Source: Roseibium algicola (lineage in GTDB: Bacteria; Pseudomonadota; Alphaproteobacteria; Rhizobiales; Stappiaceae). From it: a DNA stretch of 64,000 nucleotides. The stretch is from contig NZ_CP019630.1 of the NCBI RefSeq assembly GCF_001999245.1, forward strand, positions 2,782,501 through 2,846,500, given 5' to 3'. Shown here piece by piece: positions 58,247-64,000 of the stretch. The position numbers and the translations under genes are program-made. A model generated the notes under the pieces. It was given only the letters and a program-made list of their open reading frames with translations. It ran no database searches and was not told the DNA's origin. The stretch's first letter is position 1, and each line of letters starts with the position of its first letter.

Positions 58247-58611
58247 GTGATCTGATCCTGGTTCGGAGGCGCGATAGTTCTGTCACCGCGGGACGTTGGG
58301 GTCGATATGACCAGAAACGTCACTCCGGAACGTTCGTCGTTTCTTGCCTGATGGGATACAAGGGGCGGGATCTCGATGCCCTGCCGGGCCGGGACCTTAT
58401 ACAAATGGCCTTCTATCTCCATCGTCAACCAACCATCGAGAACATAGAAGAATTGCCTCGCGCGGGAGTGATAGTGACGCTGTTCGGCTGTGCCTGCGGG
58501 CATGAACTCCTCGATAATCAGGAGTGGGTCGCTGTTCGCCAGAACCCAGCCGTCACAGTTGTCGCCCCAATTGTAGTGTGCCGCCGTTTCGGTGCTCACG
58601 AGCGTGTACAT
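58243..58611 (-). CDS. cupin domain protein
   Basis: A 122-residue single cupin. The first motif has PAGTAEQRHYHSRARQFFYVLDG (His ligands, residues about 42-64 in outline), the second PPLVSHQARN. Metal binding is likely. The start at 58611 is chosen because the upstream codons lie over another reading frame of the hydrolase. It is translationally coupled to the phosphoesterase. Confidence 0.85.
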   Translation of the reverse strand: MYTLVSTETAAHYNWGDNCDGWVLANSDPLLIIEEFMPAGTAEQRHYHSRARQFFYVLDGWLTMEIEGHLYKVPARQGIEIPPLVSHQARNDERSGVTFLVISTPTSRGDRTIAPPNQDQIT

Positions 58612-58717
58612 GCCTTGACCTGTGTTGAGGTTTGATTTTGTTGTGCGTTCTGCACGAGCGGCAACACCGGTGCCTGCGTCGGAAATTGTCGATGCCGGCC
58701 AGCCCGATCTGGGAGGG

Positions 58718-59593
58718 TTAGTCGAACATGCCTTTCGGTGTTTCTCCCGCAAGGAAGGGGGCAATGAACGCATTAAGCAATTCCGGTTGCCGAATGATCG
58801 CGGTGTGGGAGGTTGCCGGCAAAATCGCAAGGCGCGACGCGGGCAAGGGATTTCCCAGATCGCCCATCGATCCGCCGCCCAGAAGACGGAACATTGCCAC
58901 CGAGTGCTCAAGGGTCGAGACGTCGGCGTCGCCGGAAATCAGGAGCACAGGGGCCTGCAAGGTCCTGACGTCCTCTTCCCAGGATACCGGCTCATGTTCC
59001 AGACCGATCATGCGTGTAACGAAATCGTCGAACCCGTCCGGATCGGGTGCCAACCTTTCCCAGTCTTGCTCGATCGGTGTTCCGGTGAACATATCTGGCG
59101 TCATGGAGGGTACCATGGCGCGATATTCCGGCTGCATGCCCTCAATGTCGTAGGCAAGGGATGCGGCGACCAGTTGATCGACCTTCCCAGGGTGGCGCAC
59201 CGCAAGCTGAAACCCGACTGCGGCGCCCATGGAATAGCCGAAAACGTCTGCTTCTGGCAGGTTCAGGGCATCCATGAATAGGGCAACATCTTCTGCCAAG
59301 GCAGGGTAAGTTATGGACCTGTCTATATCTTCCGTCCGGCCGTGCCCTTGGAGTTCGACCGCGTAAACGCGTCTGGTCTCCGCCAGCATTGGGATGATGT
59401 CACCCATAGACTGAATGTTCATGTATGCCCCATGGAGGACAACAATCGGTTCGCCTTCACCGCTAATCTCGTAATACATCCGCATGCCGTTCACCTCGGC
59501 ATAGCCGTTTTGTAGTGTAGAGTCGGCAAGCGCGATGCTGGGTGACGCCAGCATCGACAAGATCAAAGCCGCACTCGTCATATGTCTTTTCAT
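58718..59593 (-). CDS. alpha/beta hydrolase with signal peptide (second)
   Basis: A 291-residue exported hydrolase. The signal peptide is MKRHMTSAALILSMLASPSIALA. Catalytic residues: Ser in GYSMGAA (about 119-125), Asp in ISGDADVST and His in ATSHTAI. The beginning NGMRMYYEISGEGEP is common to periplasmic esterase-like members. It is part of a minus-strand run behind the ArsR/SRPBCC pair. The natural ester is not known. Confidence 0.88.
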   Translation of the reverse strand: MKRHMTSAALILSMLASPSIALADSTLQNGYAEVNGMRMYYEISGEGEPIVVLHGAYMNIQSMGDIIPMLAETRRVYAVELQGHGRTEDIDRSITYPALAEDVALFMDALNLPEADVFGYSMGAAVGFQLAVRHPGKVDQLVAASLAYDIEGMQPEYRAMVPSMTPDMFTGTPIEQDWERLAPDPDGFDDFVTRMIGLEHEPVSWEEDVRTLQAPVLLISGDADVSTLEHSVAMFRLLGGGSMGDLGNPLPASRLAILPATSHTAIIRQPELLNAFIAPFLAGETPKGMFD

Positions 59594-59632
59594 GGAAAGG
59601 TTATCCTCAGCCTTGCCTGTCGCACCTGACTG

Positions 59633-60100
59633 TCAAAGACTGCGCGCGAAAGCTTCGAGTTGGTCGAGGCAGGTTCCCCATCCAGAGTGGAAACCCATTT
59701 CCTCGTGCCGTTTTCTGTCTTCCGGATTTTTGTGCATCACCAATGCCCGGTAATACGTTCCGCCTTCGGTAGGGCGCATGGTGATGTCCACGCTCATGAA
59801 CGTTTCGCCGTTGGGCCTGAAACCTGGCCCCATGGCATCAGTCCAGACCAGTCGCTGCTCGGGTTTTGCAAGTAGAACGCAGCCGGGAGGTTCTGCCATT
59901 TCGTTCCCTTCCGGCGACGCCATAACGACAGTGAAAATCCCGCCGGGATGCGGTTCGATAGCGGCCCGCGCCACTGTCCACGGTTTGGGGGCAAACCATT
60001 GAGCAAGCAGCTCCGGTTCTGTCCAGGCGCGCCAAAGCTGTGCGGGAGATGCGGAAACCTTCCGTTCGAGCACCAAATCAAGTTCGGGGTCGTGTGTCAT
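59633..60100 (-). CDS. SRPBCC (AHSA1-like) domain protein
   Basis: A 155-residue START/AHSA1-fold protein ([27 protein letters not shown] at the N-terminus, [13 protein letters not shown] at the end). A hydrophobic pocket binds small lipophilic ligands. It overlaps the ArsR gene by 4 bases. This pair is very common and the SRPBCC protein may sense or bind the inducer. Confidence 0.93.
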   Translation of the reverse strand: MTHDPELDLVLERKVSASPAQLWRAWTEPELLAQWFAPKPWTVARAAIEPHPGGIFTVVMASPEGNEMAEPPGCVLLAKPEQRLVWTDAMGPGFRPNGETFMSVDITMRPTEGGTYYRALVMHKNPEDRKRHEEMGFHSGWGTCLDQLEAFARSL

Positions 60101-60429
60101 TCCTTGTCCTCTGCCTCATTCATGTTGGCCAGAAATGCGTCGAGCCGATCGAGCCGCGCCTCCCAGTGGCGTCGCTGTTGTTCCAGCCAGCCTTCTGCAG
60201 CACGGACCGTTTCCGGGCGAAGGCGGCAAGTTCGGATTCGGCCGGACTTATTCGTTTCGATCCAACCGCTCTTCTCCAACACATTGATGTGTTTGAGAAA
60301 ACTCGGCAGCGCCATTTCATGGGATGCCGCAAGTTCCGAAACCGGGGCTGGTCCGTTGACCAATTGTGCGATTACCGCGCGCCGGGTCGTGTCGGACAAA
60401 CAGTGGAAGATCGAATCTAAGTTAGCCAT
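60097..60429 (-). CDS. ArsR family transcriptional regulator
   Basis: A 110-residue winged-helix repressor. It starts as [20 protein letters not shown], and the HTH is at about residues 30-55 ([20 protein letters not shown]). No Cys metal-binding pattern is obvious, so it belongs to the non-metal, SRPBCC-associated group. The start codon lies inside a 16-bp palindrome, allowing tight autoregulation. A longer reading from 60519 is not supported. Confidence 0.92.
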   Translation of the reverse strand: MANLDSIFHCLSDTTRRAVIAQLVNGPAPVSELAASHEMALPSFLKHINVLEKSGWIETNKSGRIRTCRLRPETVRAAEGWLEQQRRHWEARLDRLDAFLANMNEAEDKE

Positions 60430-60437
60430 ATGGCTAA
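60422..60437. promoter_or_regulatory. ArsR operator candidate over the start codon
   Basis: TTAGCCATATGGCTAA is a perfect palindrome overlapping the arsR start codon (60429). A further copy of its half, GGCTAA, lies at 60480-60485. Binding there would block translation initiation or transcription. Confidence 0.5.
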
Positions 60438-60696
60438 GTAATGATGCGGCGTCCGTCATGTCAAGAAAGTTTTCCAGTTGGCTAACTTTTAGTCGATAAG
60501 AGCCCTCTGGCTGGCGCAATCATCGACCGGAGGGGAGATCTTCTCCGTAGGGTTCTGCGTGGCAAATTGATCCACCAATCGCTCTGAAGGCGCCTGCCTG
60601 CCGTTTCAAAGCGATGTGTCGGAACGCCAGTTGACCTGCAAATCCAGGCAGCCCAAGCTTGCGGTTGCCAACATTTCTCCCGGGCGAGGTACCTTT

Positions 60697-61431
60697 GTGA
60701 CAGCCCCACACCGCCTTGCGTGCGACACGATCGTATTTGCTTCTACCCAGAGAACGGGCAGCACGGCGCTGGCAACGACGCTGAGTGCGTCGAAGGTGAC
60801 CCGGCAAAGCTACGAGTGGTTCGGGCAGGGGCATTTCGACAAGAAGATCCGGCACTTCCTGCCGGAGTTTCACGATTTGCCCGCAACGGCAGAGGAGCTG
60901 AAGCGCTATGTGCGGGCGATCCGGGATTTTGACGCCGGTTCCGGTCTGCCGGTCTCGCTGATGCTGCACAATTATCAGTTCGACCTGTTGCGGGAGCTCG
61001 GCGTGAGGAGGCTGGAGGAGCTCTTCGGCGACTGCCTCTACGTCTACAATCTCCGGGGCGATATCTACTATCAGGCCGTATCGCTTCACATTGCCATCCA
61101 GACCCAGCAATGGGTTTCCGCGCAGGAGCGCATCGCCGAGCCCAGCTACGATTTTGAAAGTATCGACAGGCTTGTGAACTGGATTTCGCAGGACTGCGAA
61201 AGCTGGCTGGCCTATTTCAGACAGAACGGCATCGTGCCGTTCCATGCCACCTATGAGCGCTTCGCCCAGGATCCCCGCGCGGCAACACAGCTCCTGCTGG
61301 ACTGGCTGGGCATGCCCGGCCAGGCTATCGAAACGACTTCACTGCAACGCCAGGCGAGCGACCTGAACACGGATTTCTATCATCGATATCTTGCCGAATG
61401 CGGCACGCGCAGAGCTTTGCAGGATCCTTGA
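60697..61431 (+). CDS. Stf0-type sulfotransferase
   Basis: A 244-residue protein if started at GTG 60697, where GAGGT lies 7 bases before; a reading from 60616 lacks a SD sequence. FASTQRTGSTALATTL (residues about 14-29) is the 5'-phosphosulfate loop of Stf0-type sulfotransferases, and the WVSAQERIAEPSYDF region and the C-terminal ERFAQDPRA are family-like. It uses PAPS, possibly to sulfate a glycolipid or trehalose-like acceptor. It is the second sulfotransferase in the window and is only distantly related to the one at 12.1 kb. Confidence 0.85.
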   Translation: MTAPHRLACDTIVFASTQRTGSTALATTLSASKVTRQSYEWFGQGHFDKKIRHFLPEFHDLPATAEELKRYVRAIRDFDAGSGLPVSLMLHNYQFDLLRELGVRRLEELFGDCLYVYNLRGDIYYQAVSLHIAIQTQQWVSAQERIAEPSYDFESIDRLVNWISQDCESWLAYFRQNGIVPFHATYERFAQDPRAATQLLLDWLGMPGQAIETTSLQRQASDLNTDFYHRYLAECGTRRALQDP

Positions 61432-61545
61432 GCGAACTTGCTTGGGCGTCGTTCCGGCGGTCGATTTGCCCCTTCGCACCGCCCCATAGGCGGATTGGCT
61501 GGCGATGCTTCAGTCAACAGCCACTTGCTTGAAGTGTGGTGCCCC

Positions 61546-63093
61546 TCAGGCGCTTGCGCTGTGTTTCGGGCGGATGCTCCAGGAGATCCCGAGCACACTC
61601 AGGAGCAGGAAGACCGGGAGGATCGCCAGCGGGCTTGCCGCCGCGACGAGGGCCGTCCCGACCGCGCAGGCAATGGATGCGGCGGCCTCCGCAAGCGTGG
61701 AGGCCTTGGAAGCGACCTGACGGCGCCGGAAGGTTGTGCGCTTGGCCTGTGCCCGGAACCAGAGTTGAACAAGCACTGCGCTTGCTGCCGCGGTCATGGC
61801 GCCGGCGGCGGTGATGGCAGCGCCCCAGAGCGATATGAGCGCCAGACCCAGGGAGATCGGCAGCACGATTGCTGCGATAATCGTCAGCACCGACAGCACT
61901 TTCGCCCACAGGCGTGTGAACGCAGAGATGGGGGCTGTCGCAATCAGGTCGGGTGCGTCCTCACCGGAGATGGTCAGCCAGGCGAGGCCGCCGGCAAGCT
62001 GTCCAACCGCCATGACGACAACCGGCGCGACGATCACGGAAATCTCGGTTTTCTCGCCAAAGCTGACCCAGAGCATGACTGCCGGCGGAATGAGATAGAG
62101 AACCTGCATCAGCGTCTGGGATATCAGCCAGGGATCGCGGGCGATGAGCTTGAGTTCCTTCAAGACGAGCGCGCCGAGCGGCGAATAACTGCGAAAGGTC
62201 CGCTCGGAAGCGCGGCTGCGCGGGGTCTTTTCCGTAACGCCAAGTGCGAGCACGACAATGCTGCGAAACTGGACCGCGCCGCGCCAGGCCCCGACCGCAA
62301 AAAACGCGACGGAAAGCGCCAGGAACAGGAACACGGCATTGGTCTGTCCGGCCACCGTGTGGGCGAGGAACCACCACGGCGAGCCCTCCCCCGGCGCATG
62401 GCTTGCCAGAAAGGCAGGGTCGAACAGCGTGAACCGCGACATCGACCCGAAGGACAGGATCGCCACCACCTGCATCCCGATGAGGAAGGCCGCGCCAACG
62501 ACCGCTGCCAGAATTTGCGCGTAAAAGCGTGTGCGCTGCGCGCCAACCGTTCGGAACAGCGCGAGCGTGATCAAAACGCCTGCCCCGGTCGCGTTCAGCG
62601 ATACCGCCAGAAGAACCACATATCCCGCCAGCCAGTGCTCCCCGCCAAGCACCACCGCAACGTTGAGGAACGGTGAGATGACCAGCGCCGACATGGCCCA
62701 GCTCGTCAAGGCCATCATGACGATGCGCACGAGAAACAGGTCACGCGAGGGGGCGGGGGAAGACAGGATCAGGTCCAGGTCATCCCTTGCGTAGAACGCA
62801 CGGGTTACCGACTCCATCGCCTGTGACAGCATCATGGTGAAGCTGAGCAGCACCGTGACCGAAAGCGCTGCCTGTGCTGTCTGGTCGAGTACAAACCCTG
62901 TGGCAAAGCGGGGGGAAAGCACCGCGTAGGCGATCAGGTGCATGACCGCGTAGAAGAGGCTCATGCCGATCAGGGCGCGCCGCAGGCTCGTGCTGCGCCA
63001 GCCCGAAAACATCCAGGCCCAGTCGCGCCATGCCAGCCGCAATTCATGGCGGGAGAAGCGCAACAGGGCGGAAGAAGCCACCGTCGCTCTCAT
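61546..63093 (-). CDS. ABC exporter permease subunit
   Basis: A 515-residue membrane protein with about 12 hydrophobic segments (for example LSPRFATGFVLDQ flanks, AALSVTVLLSFTMM, WAMSALVISPFLNVAVVL and VVGAAFLIGMQVVAIL). The N-terminal cytosolic helix precedes the first span. It starts within the stop region of the ATPase gene (overlap of 4 bases), so the two form a transporter unit of the ABC-2 type. Cargo unknown; no linked periplasmic component is present. Confidence 0.88.
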   Translation of the reverse strand: MRATVASSALLRFSRHELRLAWRDWAWMFSGWRSTSLRRALIGMSLFYAVMHLIAYAVLSPRFATGFVLDQTAQAALSVTVLLSFTMMLSQAMESVTRAFYARDDLDLILSSPAPSRDLFLVRIVMMALTSWAMSALVISPFLNVAVVLGGEHWLAGYVVLLAVSLNATGAGVLITLALFRTVGAQRTRFYAQILAAVVGAAFLIGMQVVAILSFGSMSRFTLFDPAFLASHAPGEGSPWWFLAHTVAGQTNAVFLFLALSVAFFAVGAWRGAVQFRSIVVLALGVTEKTPRSRASERTFRSYSPLGALVLKELKLIARDPWLISQTLMQVLYLIPPAVMLWVSFGEKTEISVIVAPVVVMAVGQLAGGLAWLTISGEDAPDLIATAPISAFTRLWAKVLSVLTIIAAIVLPISLGLALISLWGAAITAAGAMTAAASAVLVQLWFRAQAKRTTFRRRQVASKASTLAEAAASIACAVGTALVAAASPLAILPVFLLLSVLGISWSIRPKHSASA

Positions 63094-63881
63094 GCCACCT
63101 TCTCATCAAGGAGTTCGGCCGTATTCGCATGTGCGCCGGCATCGCCGCCCACGATTTCCAGGAAAATATCCTCCAGGGAATGGCCGCCGGCGCTTGCCCG
63201 TTGGCGCAGCTCTTCCAGCGTTCCTTCGGCAACAAGCTGTCCGCGGGCGATAATGCCGATCCGGTCGGCCATGCGCTCCGCCACCTCCAGGATATGGGTC
63301 GTCATGATGATCGACACGCCCTGCGCGACAAGCCCGGTCAGCACCTTCTTCACCTGGCGGGCAGAGCCTGCATCAAGGCCGGTGAGCGGTTCGTCGAGGA
63401 TGATCAGGCGCGGTTCGTGGATCAGGGCTCCGGCGAGCGCCACCTTCTGGCGCATGCCTTTCGAGAACCCGCCGCAGCGCTCATTGGCATGGGGGGCAAG
63501 TCCGAAGGCGTCCAGAAGGCTATCGGCCTTGAACCTTGCAAGGTCCGGCTGCATGCTCCAGAGGCCTGCCACGAACTCGAGATATTCAAGCGGCGTCAGC
63601 TTGTCGTAGACCATGGGTTCGTCCGGAACCCAGGCCAGAACCTGTTTGGCGGCAATCGGATCCGCAAACGCATCGATGCCGCAGACCCTGACCGCCCCCG
63701 CATCGGCCTGAAGCAGGCCGGCGACCATGCGCAGCGTGGTGGTTTTGCCGGCGCCATTGGGGCCCAGCAAGGCGTAGAATTCGCCTTTGCGCACCTTCAA
63801 CGAGAGATCGTTGACCGCGGGTTCGCTGAAGCGCTTGTGAAGATTGAGAATTTCGAGAGCGGCGTTACTGGAAGACGGCAT
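63090..63881 (-). CDS. ABC exporter ATP-binding protein
   Basis: A 263-residue ATPase. Walker A GPNGAGKTT (residues about 40-48), signature FSKGMRQKVALAGAL, Walker B LIILDEPLTG, and the H-loop TTHILEVAE. This is the ABC-2 (DrrA/CcmA-like) exporter class, which moves lipids, drugs or peptides. It precedes and overlaps the permease gene. The start at 63881 is the second of two codons (GTG 63884, ATG 63881). Confidence 0.93.
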   Translation of the reverse strand: MPSSSNAALEILNLHKRFSEPAVNDLSLKVRKGEFYALLGPNGAGKTTTLRMVAGLLQADAGAVRVCGIDAFADPIAAKQVLAWVPDEPMVYDKLTPLEYLEFVAGLWSMQPDLARFKADSLLDAFGLAPHANERCGGFSKGMRQKVALAGALIHEPRLIILDEPLTGLDAGSARQVKKVLTGLVAQGVSIIMTTHILEVAERMADRIGIIARGQLVAEGTLEELRQRASAGGHSLEDIFLEIVGGDAGAHANTAELLDEKVA

Positions 63882-64000
63882 CACTTTCTCGTCTCTGGAA
63901 GGTTTTCTCCAGTTTACCGATGGGACCTTTCGTTAATGTAAAATCCGGTCATTTGTCCTGGGCAGAAGTATCAGGGGCGAAAAAGAAAGTTGGAAGACCG

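Noticed and set aside
61438-62676. Open frame of 412 codons on the plus strand
   Set aside because: Antisense to the ABC permease; highly charged and repetitive, without hydrophobic core.

Overview
The window is about 64 kb of GC-rich (roughly 60%) chromosomal DNA from an alphaproteobacterium, most likely a marine Hyphomicrobiales of the Roseibium/Labrenzia/Stappia type. Grounds: a PhaR regulator; the order Suv3-type helicase / S4 protein / fdxA / carD close to an rpoH2-type sigma factor; a CtrA-type box; an Irr-type (ICE) box; a C-P lyase operon with an embedded fosX as reported for Mesorhizobium; and frequent TTG/GTG starts behind strong Shine-Dalgarno (SD) sequences. The genus is inference, since no database could be searched. 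I see no integrase, transposase, phage module or CRISPR array. The only mobile-like elements are short palindromic intergenic repeats.

Layout. 0-5 kb: phaR, an acetyltransferase, a GlcG/HbpS-like protein, a gamma-glutamyltransferase and a Tat-exported multicopper oxidase. 5-10 kb: two small hypothetical proteins (one behind a CtrA-type box), a DEDDh exonuclease, a MAPEG protein, an alanine/glycine symporter and rpmI-rplT with a recognisable promoter and terminator. 10-16 kb: divergent azoR/lysR, an AT-rich islet with a sulfotransferase, and a DUF2182-DUF1326-acuI operon divergent from a GntR regulator. 16-26 kb: a tiny secreted peptide, tRNA-Arg(CCT), a degenerate nuclease-like protein, an M48 lipoprotein protease, rpoH, carD, fdxA, an S4 gene that seems to start at ATT, and a 1048-residue helicase with a low-complexity tail. 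26-33 kb: pyruvate carboxylase behind a long leader, a DUF1697 gene flanked by repeats, an amidotransferase and a TerB protein. 33-38 kb: an iron-type operon (imelysin, di-heme oxidoreductase, imelysin-like, DUF1513) behind an ICE box. 38-44 kb: AsmA protein, a globin/nucleotide-cyclase pair, and a VOC protein divergent from an HxlR-like regulator. 44-53 kb: the C-P lyase locus phnF / phnGHI-fosX-phnJKL / DUF1045-phnMN. 53-64 kb: AraC, small proteins, two exported alpha/beta hydrolases, TetR, phosphoesterase, cupin, an SRPBCC/ArsR pair, a Stf0-like sulfotransferase and an ABC exporter.

How the genes work together. The phn genes encode the C-P lyase core that releases phosphate from phosphonates. 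phnF lies divergently across a perfect palindromic operator, and a Pho-box-like repeat precedes the distal DUF1045-phnMN segment; no phnCDE transporter is in the window. The imelysin operon is likely a periplasmic iron (or other metal) handling system under Irr control. The 21-26 kb block is a conserved alphaproteobacterial housekeeping cluster. Several regulator/target pairs (LysR/azoR, GntR/DUF2182 operon, HxlR/VOC, TetR/hydrolase, ArsR/SRPBCC) have visible palindromes at the expected place. No single wholly new system stands out. The most interesting points are the ATT start of the S4 gene, the globin-cyclase operon, the CtrA-box small protein, the Pho box inside a hairpin, and the palindrome between tetR and its neighbouring hydrolase.
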